From Variovorax sp. CF079 (GTDB lineage: Bacteria > Pseudomonadota > Gammaproteobacteria > Burkholderiales > Burkholderiaceae_C): 64,000 nucleotides of DNA. How positions within the stretch are numbered: position 1 is the stretch's first letter; the number at the start of each line of letters is the position of its first letter. The DNA is taken from NCBI RefSeq assembly GCF_900101545.1, contig NZ_FMZU01000022.1, positions 62,001 through 126,000 on the forward strand, given 5' to 3'. Below are positions 25,712-34,613 of the stretch, piece after piece. The notes under the pieces are model-generated. The model ran no database searches. It was not told the DNA's origin and was given only the letters and a program-made list of their open reading frames with translations. A program made the translations under genes and the position numbers.

Positions 25712-27778
25712 ATGCACAGCATCCGCCGCCACCTGGTGTGGCTCGTCGTGGCCGTGATCGGCGCATTCGCGCTGGGAACCGTGGCACTGGCCCGCGGCGA
25801 GGCGATCAGCGCCTTGTGGGTCGTGATCGCAGCCATCTGCACCTACCTGATCGCGTACCGCTACTACAGCCTCTTCATCGCCGAGCGCGTGCTCCGTCTG
25901 GACGGCAATCGCAAGACGCCGGCACATCGCCACAACGACGGGCTCGACTACGTGCCGACCGACAAGAACGTGCTGTTCGGCCACCACTTCGCGGCCATCG
26001 CGGGTGCCGGTCCGCTGGTCGGGCCGGTGCTCGCCGCGCAGATGGGCTACCTGCCGGGCCTGCTGTGGATCTTGGCCGGCGTGGTGTTCGCCGGCGCGGT
26101 GCAGGACTTCATCGTGCTCTTCATCTCGACGCGGCGCGACGGCCGCTCGCTCGGAGACCTGATCAAGCAGGAGATGGGCACGGTGCCGGGCCTGATCGCG
26201 CTCTTCGGCACCTTCATGATCATGATCATCATCCTCGCGGTGCTGGCGCTGATCGTGGTCAAGGCGCTGGCCGAATCGCCGTGGGGCACCTTCACGGTGG
26301 CGGCCACGATTCCGGTCGCGGTCTTCATGGGCGTCTACCTGCGCTACATCCGGCCGGGGCGCATCGGCGAGATCTCGGTGATCGGCTTCGTGCTCTTGAT
26401 GCTGGCGATCTTCGGCGGCCAGGCGGTGGCGCAGAGCGCGACCTGGGCGCCGCTCTTCACCTTCGACGGCAAGGCGCTGACCTGGATGTTGATCGGCTAC
26501 GGCTTCATCGCCGCCAGCTTGCCGGTGTGGCTGCTGCTGGCGCCGCGCGACTACCTCTCGACCTTCCTGAAGATCGGCACCATCGTCGCACTGGCGATCG
26601 GCATCGTCTTCGTCGCGCCGACGCTGCAGATGCCTGCCATCACGCAGTTCGCTCAAGGCAATGGTCCGGTGTGGTCGGGCAGCCTGTTTCCCTTCCTCTT
26701 CATCACCATCGCCTGCGGCGCGGTGTCGGGATTCCATGCGCTGATCTCCTCGGGCACCACGCCGAAGATGCTCGACAACGAGCGCCATGCACGCTTCATC
26801 GGCTATGGCGGCATGCTGGCCGAGTCCTTCGTCGCGGTGATGGCGCTGGTGGCCGCCGCCTGCATCGAGCCGGGCGTCTACTTCGCGATGAACAGCCCGG
26901 CCGCACTGGTCGGCAACACGCCGGCGGCGGTGGCGCAGACCATTTCGAGCTGGGGCTTCGTGATCACGCCCGAGATGCTGGTCCAGACCGCGAAGGACGT
27001 GGGCGAAAGCACCATCCTCGGCCGCGCCGGCGGTGCGCCGACGCTCGCGGTGGGCATGGCGCACATCCTGCACCAGGCCATCGGCGGGCCGGCCATGATG
27101 GCCTTCTGGTACCACTTCGCCATCCTGTTCGAGGCGCTGTTCATCCTGACCGCGGTGGATGCGGGCACGCGTGCCGGCCGCTTCATGCTGCAGGACCTGC
27201 TGGGCAGCTTCGTGCCGGCGTTGAAGCGCACCGACTCGATGGTCGCCAACCTGATCGCGACCTTCCTCTGCGTCGGCGCCTGGGGCTACTTCCTCTACCA
27301 AGGCGTGGTCGATCCGCTGGGCGGCATCAACACGCTGTGGCCGCTGTTCGGTATCTCCAACCAGATGCTGGCCGCGGTGGCGCTGATGCTGGGCGTGGTG
27401 GTGCTGTTCCGCATGAAGCGCGAACGCTACGCCTGGGTCGCGATCCTGCCGGCCGCCTGGCTGCTGGTGTGCACGCTGACGGCGGGCTGGCAGAAGATCT
27501 TCTCGCCGGACCCCAAGGTCGGCTTCCTGTCCCATGCCGCGAAGTACGCCGACGGGCTGGCGCAGGGCGTGCTGATCGCGCCGGCCAAAACGCCCGAGGC
27601 GATGGCGCGCATCGTCTTCAACGACCGGCTCGACGCCGGGCTGTGCGCGCTCTTCATCTTCGTGGTGCTGAGCGTACTGTTCTACAGCGTGCGTGCCTGT
27701 CTTGCGGCGCGCGCGGCCCACAAGCCGACCGCGCGCGAGACGCCCTTCGAGCCGCTGGCGCCGTCGGCCGCCGCATGA
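25712..27778 (+). CDS. cstA: Carbon starvation protein A family transporter (CstA/BtsT)
   Basis: A 688-aa inner-membrane transporter with many hydrophobic helices. It has the CstA signature GLDYVPTDKNVLFGHHFAAIAGAGPLVGPVLAAQMGY near residues 70-115 (positions about 25940-26050), HALISSGTTPKMLDNE, and ILTAVDAGTRAGRFMLQDLLG. Family members take up pyruvate or peptides under carbon limitation. The ATG at 25712 follows CAAGGAGACATCC. The upstream frame belongs to shadows. Preceded by a Cache kinase/response regulator pair and followed by a YbdD-like gene with overlapping stop and start, as in the btsT/cstA loci of other proteobacteria. Confidence 0.93.
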   Translation: MHSIRRHLVWLVVAVIGAFALGTVALARGEAISALWVVIAAICTYLIAYRYYSLFIAERVLRLDGNRKTPAHRHNDGLDYVPTDKNVLFGHHFAAIAGAGPLVGPVLAAQMGYLPGLLWILAGVVFAGAVQDFIVLFISTRRDGRSLGDLIKQEMGTVPGLIALFGTFMIMIIILAVLALIVVKALAESPWGTFTVAATIPVAVFMGVYLRYIRPGRIGEISVIGFVLLMLAIFGGQAVAQSATWAPLFTFDGKALTWMLIGYGFIAASLPVWLLLAPRDYLSTFLKIGTIVALAIGIVFVAPTLQMPAITQFAQGNGPVWSGSLFPFLFITIACGAVSGFHALISSGTTPKMLDNERHARFIGYGGMLAESFVAVMALVAAACIEPGVYFAMNSPAALVGNTPAAVAQTISSWGFVITPEMLVQTAKDVGESTILGRAGGAPTLAVGMAHILHQAIGGPAMMAFWYHFAILFEALFILTAVDAGTRAGRFMLQDLLGSFVPALKRTDSMVANLIATFLCVGAWGYFLYQGVVDPLGGINTLWPLFGISNQMLAAVALMLGVVVLFRMKRERYAWVAILPAAWLLVCTLTAGWQKIFSPDPKVGFLSHAAKYADGLAQGVLIAPAKTPEAMARIVFNDRLDAGLCALFIFVVLSVLFYSVRACLAARAAHKPTARETPFEPLAPSAAA

Positions 27779-27990
27779 GAACGGCGAGCGCGACCTTGCC
27801 GGAAGCCGGGCGCTATCTCGCGCGCTCGCTCGGCGCCACGCTGCGCCTGATGGTGGGCTTGCCGGACTACGACGCCTACCTGAGCCACATGGAACGCACG
27901 CATCCGGAGCAGGCGCCGATGAGCTATGAGGCCTTCTTCCGCGAACGTCAACAGGCCCGCTACGGCAGCGGCAGGGGGCGCTGTTGCTGA
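27775..27990 (+). CDS. YbdD/YjiX family small protein
   Basis: A 71-aa protein whose ATG overlaps the cstA stop (ATGA). The core MVGLPDYDAYLSHMERTHPEQAPMSYEAFFRERQQARYG matches the small YbdD/YjiX family that regularly follows cstA/btsT. It probably supports transporter function, though its biochemical role is not established. The C-terminus is Cys-Cys. Confidence 0.9.
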   Translation: MRTASATLPEAGRYLARSLGATLRLMVGLPDYDAYLSHMERTHPEQAPMSYEAFFRERQQARYGSGRGRCC

Positions 27991-28003
27991 CGAGGCCGCG
28001 GCC

Positions 28004-28927
28004 TCAGATGTCTTCGAGCAGCGGGTAGGGCAGGGGCTCGACTGTGAGCGCCGGTCCGTCGGGCGCGCCCGCGCGCAGGCCGCCCGCATCGAGCGCCGCG
28101 ATCTGGATCGAGATCAGCGCGGCCGACCCGCCGCCCGGCGCCGGCGCGGCTTGCGCCACGGTGCCGACCGGCTGCTCCGGATCGTTGGCGGCAAAGACCT
28201 CCTGGCCCGCGGCGATCGGTGCATCGGCCTGCACGAGGTAGGTGCGGCGCTTCAGCGTGCCGCGGAACTGACTGCGCGCCACCACCTCCTGGCCCGGGTA
28301 GCAGCCCTTCTTGAAGTTCACGCCGCCGACCGATTCGTAGTTGAGCATCTGCGGCACGAAGGTTTCGACGATCGGCGTGCTCAGGGTGACGATGCCGCTG
28401 CGCACTTCGCTCCATTGCCACAGCGCGGGGTCGAGGGCAGCGCCCTCGGGCGCGGCGCTGCCGGCCGGCGCGATCCAGAACGCACGCGGAATGCCGTCGG
28501 ACGGATAGAGCGAAACCACATTGGCGTCGCCGATCTGACTGCAACGGCCCGGCACCGCGCCGGCATCGACGCCATTGGCGGTCAGCGCAGTCCCGGCCAG
28601 GCCGTAGAGCGCAAACTCCTCGCTGGCATCGCTGAGCTTGACCTTGGCGCGCAGCACGAACATCGAAAGCCGCTTCAGGGTGACGGCAAGGATGTCGCGG
28701 CTCACGGCCAGCAGCACGCGCTCGGGCTCGGGCCGGATGCCGATGAAGCTCGCGATCATGCGGCCCTTGGCCGTGCAAAGCGCGGCCAAGCGCGCTTCGG
28801 AAGCGCCGAGCAGTGCGAAGTCCTGGGTCAGCTGGCCATTGAGGAAGTTGGCGGCTTCGGGGCCCGCGGCGCGAATCACGCCGAGGTGGGAGAGGGCTGT
28901 TACGCCATTCAGAACGACTGAGGTCAT
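28004..28927 (-). CDS. ygfZ: Folate-binding YgfZ-like protein (Fe-S cluster repair/assembly)
   Basis: A 307-aa tetrahydrofolate-binding protein of the GcvT-like YgfZ family. The signature KGCYPGQEVVARSQ, with the functionally important Cys, is present near residue 200, preceded by ETFVPQMLNYESVGGVNF. YgfZ helps maintain or repair certain Fe-S enzymes. The ATG at 28927 (MTSVVLNGVTALSHLG) is chosen because homology starts there; the frame is open upstream without similarity. It is divergent from mltG, a common neighbourhood in Burkholderiales. Confidence 0.92.
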   Translation of the reverse strand: MTSVVLNGVTALSHLGVIRAAGPEAANFLNGQLTQDFALLGASEARLAALCTAKGRMIASFIGIRPEPERVLLAVSRDILAVTLKRLSMFVLRAKVKLSDASEEFALYGLAGTALTANGVDAGAVPGRCSQIGDANVVSLYPSDGIPRAFWIAPAGSAAPEGAALDPALWQWSEVRSGIVTLSTPIVETFVPQMLNYESVGGVNFKKGCYPGQEVVARSQFRGTLKRRTYLVQADAPIAAGQEVFAANDPEQPVGTVAQAAPAPGGGSAALISIQIAALDAGGLRAGAPDGPALTVEPLPYPLLEDI

Positions 28928-29012
28928 CGCTGAATTATCATGGTCGGCCCCGTCCCGTTCAGTCCGCAGGGCTACCCCGCGTCTCTTCCTCTCCGTCTTC
29001 TCCATCGGACCC

Positions 29013-30011
29013 GTGCGCCGCTTCTTCCTCACCATTTTTCTACTCGCCGCCTTCATCGTGCTGGGCGCCGGCGCGGCAGGGCTTTGGTGGTTGCAGCAGC
29101 CGCTCGAGCTGCCAGCGCCCACGGTCGATCTCTCGGTCGAGCCGGGCACCACGCCGCGCGGCGTCGCGCAGGCAGTGGCCGACACGGGCACGGACGTGTC
29201 GCCGCAACTTCTCTATTGGTGGTTCCGCTTCTCGGGTCAGGACCGGCAGATCCGCGCCGGCAGCTACGAACTGGAGCGGGGCATCACGCCGCGCACGCTG
29301 CTCAACGTGCTGGTGCGCGGTGAAGAGGCCACGCGCAGCCTGGTGCTGGTCGAGGGATGGAACTTCCGCCAGGTGCGTAGCGCGCTGGCCAAGGCCGAGC
29401 AGCTGAAGCCCGAGACCTTCGGCCTGGCGGACGAAGAACTGATGGCCAGGCTCGGCAAGCCGGGCCTGCACCCGGAGGGCCGCTTCTTCCCCGACACCTA
29501 CACCTATTCCAAGGGCTCCACCGACATCGCGCTGCTGCAGCGGGCGATGCGCGCCATGGACAAGAAACTCGACGCCGCCTGGGCCGCGCGGGCCTCCGAT
29601 GTACCCCTCAAGACGGCCGATGAGGCGCTTATTCTGGCCAGCATTGTCGAAAAGGAGACAGGAAAGGCCCAGGACCGGACCCAGATCTCGGCGGTGTTCG
29701 CCAACCGCCTGCGCGCGGGCATGCCGCTTCAGACCGATCCGACCGTGATCTACGGGATGGGCACGCGCTTCGACGGCAATCTGCGCAAGAAGGATCTGCA
29801 GACCGATACGCCCTGGAACACCTACACCCGTCCTGGCCTGCCACCCACCCCGATCGCGATGCCGGGCAAGGCAGCGCTGCTGGCGGCGGTCCAGCCGGCG
29901 CAAAGCAAGTCGCTGTACTTCGTTTCCAAGGGCGATGGCTCGAGCCAGTTCAGCAGCTCGCTCGAAGAGCACAACCGCGCGGTGAACCGCTATCAACGGA
30001 GCGGGCAATGA
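29013..30011 (+). CDS. mltG: Endolytic murein transglycosylase MltG
   Basis: A 332-aa inner-membrane lytic transglycosylase that terminates glycan strand growth. One N-terminal transmembrane helix (RRFFLTIFLLAAFIVLGAG) is followed by a LysM-like region. The YceG catalytic region has LASIVEKETGK with the active-site Glu, then MPLQTDPTVIYGMG and NTYTRPGLPPTPIAMPG. A GTG at 29013 is the only suitable start before the membrane helix. The stop overlaps the tmk start, and the order mltG-tmk-holB is typical. Confidence 0.94.
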   Translation: MRRFFLTIFLLAAFIVLGAGAAGLWWLQQPLELPAPTVDLSVEPGTTPRGVAQAVADTGTDVSPQLLYWWFRFSGQDRQIRAGSYELERGITPRTLLNVLVRGEEATRSLVLVEGWNFRQVRSALAKAEQLKPETFGLADEELMARLGKPGLHPEGRFFPDTYTYSKGSTDIALLQRAMRAMDKKLDAAWAARASDVPLKTADEALILASIVEKETGKAQDRTQISAVFANRLRAGMPLQTDPTVIYGMGTRFDGNLRKKDLQTDTPWNTYTRPGLPPTPIAMPGKAALLAAVQPAQSKSLYFVSKGDGSSQFSSSLEEHNRAVNRYQRSGQ

Positions 30012-30631
30012 AGGGTTTGTTCCTGACGCTCGAAGGCATTGATGGCGCCGGCAAATCGAGCCACATCGATGCGCTCGAAGCGTTGTTCAAGGCCCGGGGC
30101 CGGCAGGTCACGCGCACGCGCGAGCCCGGCGGTACGCCGATCGCCGAAACGCTGCGCACGATGATCCTCACGCAACCGATGGATCCGCTGACCGAGTCGC
30201 TGCTGGTGTTCGCGGCGCGGCGCGATCACATCGTGCGCGTGATCGAGCCTGCACTGGCGCGCGGCGAAGTCGTCCTGTGCGACCGTTTTACCGATGCCAC
30301 CTTCGCCTACCAGGGGGCGGGGCACGGCTTTGACACCGCGGTGCTGTCCGCGCTCGAACAATGGGTGCAGGGCCGGCCGCTGCAGCCCGACATCACCCTG
30401 TGGTTCGACCTGTCGCCCGAACTGGCGGCCGAGCGGCTGGCCGGCGCGCGCCTGCCGGACAAGTTCGAGTCGCAGCCGGTCGAGTTCTTCCGTCGCGTCG
30501 CCGCAGGCTATGCGCAGCGGGCAGCCGCGGCATCGCGCTTCGTGCGCATCGATGCCGGCCAGTCGCGCGACCAGGTCTGGCAGCAGATCGAGGCGGCCCT
30601 GGCCGCGCGCGGCCTGATGGGGTCTCGATGA
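30008..30631 (+). CDS. tmk: Thymidylate kinase
   Basis: A 207-aa dTMP kinase. The P-loop LEGIDGAGKSSHIDAL is near the N-terminus, TREPGGTPIAETLR and the DRFTDATFAYQGAGHGFD segment bind substrate and magnesium, and the lid contains ARLPDKFESQ. Length is normal. Its ATG overlaps the mltG stop, and its stop overlaps the holB ATG. Confidence 0.96.
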   Translation: MKGLFLTLEGIDGAGKSSHIDALEALFKARGRQVTRTREPGGTPIAETLRTMILTQPMDPLTESLLVFAARRDHIVRVIEPALARGEVVLCDRFTDATFAYQGAGHGFDTAVLSALEQWVQGRPLQPDITLWFDLSPELAAERLAGARLPDKFESQPVEFFRRVAAGYAQRAAAASRFVRIDAGQSRDQVWQQIEAALAARGLMGSR

Positions 30632-31647
30632 GCGCGCCCGCGCTGTCGCCCTGGCTGCAGCGGCCGCTGGGCGAACTGCTGCGCCAGCGCGGCCATGCCT
30701 GGCTGCTGCAAGGGCCTTCGGGCCTGGGCCAGTACGAGCTCGGTTTGGCACTGGCCGCCGCCTGGCTCTGTGAGCAGCGCGACGAGGCAAAGGGGGAGGG
30801 CGCCTGCGGCCACTGCCCGAGCTGCCACGCGATTTCCGTGCGCACCCATGCCGATCTCTGCGTGCTGATGCCCGAGGTGGCGATGCAGGAACTCGGCTGG
30901 CCGCTCGACGAAAAAAGCCAGGCCGACATCGACGACAAGAAACGCAAGCCCAGCCGCGAGATCCGTGTCGAGGCGATGCGCGATGCGGTCGGCTTCGCCC
31001 AGCGCACCAGCGCGCGCGGGCGCGGCAAGGCGGTGCTGGTCTATCCGGCCGAGCGCATGAACACGATCACGGCCAATGCCTTGCTGAAGACCTTGGAAGA
31101 GCCGGTCGGCGACGTGCGCTTCGTGCTGGCGAGCGAAGCCGCCTGGCAACTGCTGCCCACCATCCGCAGCCGCTGCCTCGGCTTCACCTTGCCCTGGCCT
31201 GAACACGAGGACGCGCGCAACTGGCTGGTGGAGCAGGGCGTGCCCGCCAATGATGCGCCCGCCCTGCTGCGCGCGGCCGGCGGACGGCCGAGCGATGCGC
31301 TGCGGCTCGCCGCCGCGGGCCAGTCGCCCAAGGCCTGGGGATTGCTGCCCAAGGCCATGCTGCGCGGCGACGTTGCCGCGCTGGCCGACCATGCGCCGGC
31401 CCAGGCCATCAGCGCGCTGCAGAAGCTGTGTCACGACCTCATGGCCACCGGCAGCGGCGCTGCGCCGCGTTTCTTCGAGGCCGCGGACCTGCCGGCCGTG
31501 CCGCCGAAAGTCGCGTTGGCCCGCTGGTCGAAATCGCTCGCGAATGCTGCAAAAACCGCAGAACACCCGTTCAATGCGGGCCTGATGCTCGAAGCGCTTG
31601 TGAGCGAGGCGCGAAGCACCCTAAACTCGGCAGGCCGCCGCCCATGA
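30628..31647 (+). CDS. holB: DNA polymerase III subunit delta'
   Basis: A 339-aa clamp-loader subunit. The Walker A region is degenerate (GPSGLGQYELG, without the usual Lys), as is usual for delta', which does not hydrolyse ATP. A zinc module CGHCPSCH follows, and AERMNTITANALLKTLEEP is the conserved sensor region, with SRC (arginine finger-like) after TIR. Coupled to tmk upstream and to a PilZ-domain gene downstream by overlapping stop/start codons. Confidence 0.94.
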   Translation: MSAPALSPWLQRPLGELLRQRGHAWLLQGPSGLGQYELGLALAAAWLCEQRDEAKGEGACGHCPSCHAISVRTHADLCVLMPEVAMQELGWPLDEKSQADIDDKKRKPSREIRVEAMRDAVGFAQRTSARGRGKAVLVYPAERMNTITANALLKTLEEPVGDVRFVLASEAAWQLLPTIRSRCLGFTLPWPEHEDARNWLVEQGVPANDAPALLRAAGGRPSDALRLAAAGQSPKAWGLLPKAMLRGDVAALADHAPAQAISALQKLCHDLMATGSGAAPRFFEAADLPAVPPKVALARWSKSLANAAKTAEHPFNAGLMLEALVSEARSTLNSAGRRP

Positions 31648-32018
31648 ACACACCTGCATCCACCACCCCCTCCGCACCTGCCCGGCCCAGCGTCATCCAG
31701 CTGGCCATCAAGGAAAAAGGCGCGCTCTACGCGGCGTACATCCCGCTGTTCGCCGAAGGCGGCATCTTCATTCCGACCTCGCGCGAGTACCGCCTGGGCG
31801 ACGACGTCTACGTGCTGCTCACGCTGCCCGAAGATCCGCAGCGCTATCCGGTGGCCGGCAAGGTGGCCTGGATCACCCCGGCCCGCGCCGCCGGCAATCG
31901 GGCGCCGGGCGTCGGTATCCGCTTCCCGTCCGACGACAAGTCGCGCCAACTCAAGGCGCGCATCGAAGAGGCGCTCGGCGGCACCATGGCCTCCGACCGG
32001 CCAACCCAGACCATTTGA
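31644..32018 (+). CDS. PilZ domain-containing protein
   Basis: A 124-aa protein with a PilZ fold (about residues 18-115): AAYIPLFAEGGIFIPTSREYRLGDDVYVLLTLPE, then VAGKVAWITP and GVGIRF. It resembles the type IV pilus PilZ proteins, which lack the RxxxR c-di-GMP motif and act in pilus assembly. No such motif is seen at the N-terminus. Located in the conserved holB-pilZ-tatD order. Confidence 0.9.
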   Translation: MNTPASTTPSAPARPSVIQLAIKEKGALYAAYIPLFAEGGIFIPTSREYRLGDDVYVLLTLPEDPQRYPVAGKVAWITPARAAGNRAPGVGIRFPSDDKSRQLKARIEEALGGTMASDRPTQTI

Positions 32019-32083
32019 GTCCCCGTTCACGAGACGCGGACCGCAGGCAGTGCGGATGCACAGCCGTTTCTTGAAGCTCCGCG

Positions 32084-32890
32084 ATGTTCACAGACTCCCA
32101 CTGCCACCTGACATTCCCCGAGTTCGCCGGCCAGATGCCGCAGATTCGCGCGGCGATGGCCGCCGCGCAAGTCGACCGGGCACTCTGCATCTGCACCACG
32201 TTGGAAGAATTCGCCGAGGTGCAGGCCCTGGCGGCGCGTTTTGACAACTTTTGGGCCAGCGTAGGCGTCCATCCGGACAACGAGAACATTGCAGAGCCTT
32301 CGGTGGAAGACTTGGCGCAGCGTTCCGCTTTGCCCAAGGTCATCGCCATCGGCGAGACCGGCCTCGACTATTACCAGATGGAAGAACGCAAGGGCGGGCG
32401 CAGCATCGCCGACATGGAATGGCAGCGCGACCGCTTCCGCGTGCACATCCGTGCCGCACAACAGGTGCGCAAGCCGCTGGTGATCCATACGCGCGAAGCC
32501 TCGGCCGACACGCTGGCGATCCTGAAGGAGGAGGGCGAGGACGGCAGGCCCCAAGCCGCGGGCGGCGTGTTCCATTGCTTCACCGAGACCGCCGAGGTCG
32601 CACGCGCCGCGCTCGACCTGGGCTTCTACATCTCCTTCTCGGGCATCTTGACCTTCAAGAAGGCGCAGGATCTGCGCGACGTCGCGGCCTTCGTGCCGCT
32701 CGACCGCATGCTGATCGAGACCGACAGCCCCTATCTGGCGCCCGTGCCGTACCGCGGCAAGACCAACAATCCCTCGTACGTGCCCTTCGTGGCGCAACAG
32801 ATCGCGCAGCTGCGCCAGTTGCCGCTGGAGACCATCGCGCAGGTCACCAGCGACAACTTCGAAACTCTTTTCGCTGCCGTGAAAGCATGA
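32084..32890 (+). CDS. tatD: TatD family metal-dependent DNase
   Basis: A 268-aa TIM-barrel hydrolase with metal ligands His6 and His8 (TDSHCHLTF), Glu in AIGETGLDYY, His in LVIHTREAS, His in VFHCFTE and Asp in IETDSPYLAPVPYRGK. Family members are 3'-5' DNases with roles in DNA repair or turnover. The stop overlaps the start of the ankyrin gene. Confidence 0.95.
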   Translation: MFTDSHCHLTFPEFAGQMPQIRAAMAAAQVDRALCICTTLEEFAEVQALAARFDNFWASVGVHPDNENIAEPSVEDLAQRSALPKVIAIGETGLDYYQMEERKGGRSIADMEWQRDRFRVHIRAAQQVRKPLVIHTREASADTLAILKEEGEDGRPQAAGGVFHCFTETAEVARAALDLGFYISFSGILTFKKAQDLRDVAAFVPLDRMLIETDSPYLAPVPYRGKTNNPSYVPFVAQQIAQLRQLPLETIAQVTSDNFETLFAAVKA

Positions 32891-33549
32891 AAAACTACTT
32901 TAAGAAGATCGTATATCTATCTGTTTTTACAGCAACTTTTGTCATTCATGCCGGCTCGTTCGAGGACTTCTTCCGGGCCGTGCGCAGCGACAACGCGAGC
33001 GTCGTCAATGAGCTGCTGAACCGAGGATTCGACCCCAATACCCCCGACGAGCAAGGCCAGACCGGCTTGCTGATCGCGCTGCGCGAGCCGTCGCCGAAGG
33101 TGATCCAGGCCTTGCTGGATTCGCCCAAGACCAATGTCGAGCTGCGCAATGCCAAGGACGAGAGTCCTTTGATGATGGCTGCGCTCAGGGGCCAGCAGGA
33201 TCTCGTGGCCAAGCTGATTGCGCGCGACGCCGACGTCAACAAGCCGGGCTGGGCGCCGCTGCATTACGCGGCCACCAACGGCCACGTGGCCGTCATAAAG
33301 CAGCTGCTGGACAACTACGCCTTCATCGACGCGCAGTCGCCCAACGGCACCACGCCGCTGATGATGGCCGCGATGTACGGCTCGACCGCGGCCGTACAGC
33401 TGCTGCTTGACGAAGGCGCCGACACCCAGATGAAGAACGAGCAAGGCCTGACGGCGATCGATTTCGCCCAACGAGCCAATCGACCGGATGCGGTCCGGCT
33501 GCTGAGCACGGCCGTCCGAGCCAAGAGGCCCAGCGACGGCAAGTGGTGA
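32887..33549 (+). CDS. Secreted or membrane-anchored ankyrin repeat protein
   Basis: A 220-aa protein with an N-terminal hydrophobic signal (MKNYFKKIVYLSVFTATFVIHAG) followed by four to five ankyrin repeats, for example GWAPLHYAATNGHVAVIKQLLDN and NGTTPLMMAAMYGSTAAVQLLLDEGA. Ankyrin repeats mediate protein-protein contacts; the partner is unknown. The first codons are AT-rich compared with neighbours. The ATG overlaps the tatD stop, so it belongs to the same transcription unit, and it is frequently found after tatD in related bacteria. Confidence 0.9.
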   Translation: MKNYFKKIVYLSVFTATFVIHAGSFEDFFRAVRSDNASVVNELLNRGFDPNTPDEQGQTGLLIALREPSPKVIQALLDSPKTNVELRNAKDESPLMMAALRGQQDLVAKLIARDADVNKPGWAPLHYAATNGHVAVIKQLLDNYAFIDAQSPNGTTPLMMAAMYGSTAAVQLLLDEGADTQMKNEQGLTAIDFAQRANRPDAVRLLSTAVRAKRPSDGKW

Positions 33550-33724
33550 CGGGCTTGGGGCGGTCGACTATGCGACATGTCTACTTGGACTAAACCGCTC
33601 ACGCGGTAGCGCGTCTCACAGGTCGTCCACCTCCACGCCAGCATTCCCATGAGCGCCCCGATGCGAAACGATTCGGTTGCGATACCAGCAGCCAGTCCGT
33701 TCCAACTCGCAAAGGAGCTTCACC

Positions 33725-34603
33725 ATGACCCCGCTTCGCCAGCGGATGCTCGAAGACATGAGCATCCGCAACTTCGCCACGAACACCCAGCGGTCCTATC
33801 TCCAACAGGTCAGTGCCTATGCGCAGCACTTCCGATGCTCGCCCGAGCAACTCGGTCCGGAGGACGTGCGGTCCTATCAGGCCCACTTGCTCAAGACACG
33901 GATGCTCGCACCGGGCACCATGGCTGTGACCACCTCGGCGCTGCGTTTCCTCTACATGGTGACGCTCAAGCGCGACTGGACGGTGGACGACATTCCAATG
34001 CCGAAGAAGCCGTGGAAGCTGCCAATCATCTTGAGCCCGGCGGAAGTCGCTCACTTCCTCGAATGTGTCGATAGCCTCAAGCACCGCACAATTCTCACGA
34101 CGGCATACGCCGCAGGTTTGCGCGTGTCCGAAGTCATCCATTTGAAGGTGACCGACGTCGACAGCCAGCGCATGGTGCTTCGCATCGAACAGGGCAAGGG
34201 TCGCAAGGACCGCTATGTGATGCTCTCGCCGCGGTTGCTGGACGCGCTGCGAGCGTACTGGAGGACGTCTCATCCGAAGGTCTGGCTGTTCCCGGGCCAG
34301 ATTCCCGGCCAGCCCATCACGCGCGCGACCGTGGAACTTGCGTGCCAGAAAGCCCATCGCGCCGCTGCGATCGGCAAGCCGGTCACCCCGCACTCCCTGC
34401 GCCATGCGTTTGCCACGCACCTGCTGGAAGCGGGCACAGATCTCAAGCGCATCCAGCTACTGTTGGGCCATCGCAGCCTTAGCACCACCTCGCGCTACCT
34501 GAAGGTGGCAGCCAACACGGTGTGCGACACGATCAGCCCGCTGGATGCGCTGCCTGAACTCGCACCGCCGCTGCCAAGACCCGCCCCGCCCGCCATGTTC
34601 TGA
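33725..34603 (+). CDS. Tyrosine recombinase/integrase of an IS91-like element
   Basis: A 292-aa phage-integrase-family recombinase. The N-terminal SAM-like core-binding domain runs to about residue 95. Catalytic residues are Arg133 (AGLRVSE), His223 and Arg226 (HSLRH), His249 (LLGHRS) and Tyr258 (SRYLKV). The ATG at 33725 follows AAAGGAG; a further upstream ATG in frame is possible. Recombinases of this type commonly precede IS91-family transposases, and the gap to the transposase is only 10 bases. Confidence 0.9.
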   Translation: MTPLRQRMLEDMSIRNFATNTQRSYLQQVSAYAQHFRCSPEQLGPEDVRSYQAHLLKTRMLAPGTMAVTTSALRFLYMVTLKRDWTVDDIPMPKKPWKLPIILSPAEVAHFLECVDSLKHRTILTTAYAAGLRVSEVIHLKVTDVDSQRMVLRIEQGKGRKDRYVMLSPRLLDALRAYWRTSHPKVWLFPGQIPGQPITRATVELACQKAHRAAAIGKPVTPHSLRHAFATHLLEAGTDLKRIQLLLGHRSLSTTSRYLKVAANTVCDTISPLDALPELAPPLPRPAPPAMF

Positions 34604-34613
34604 ACGTTCGGCG

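Noticed and set aside
30628..31647. holB as a broken ATPase because the Walker A Lys is missing
   Set aside because: A degenerate nucleotide site is normal for clamp-loader delta' subunits, so it is not a sign of damage.
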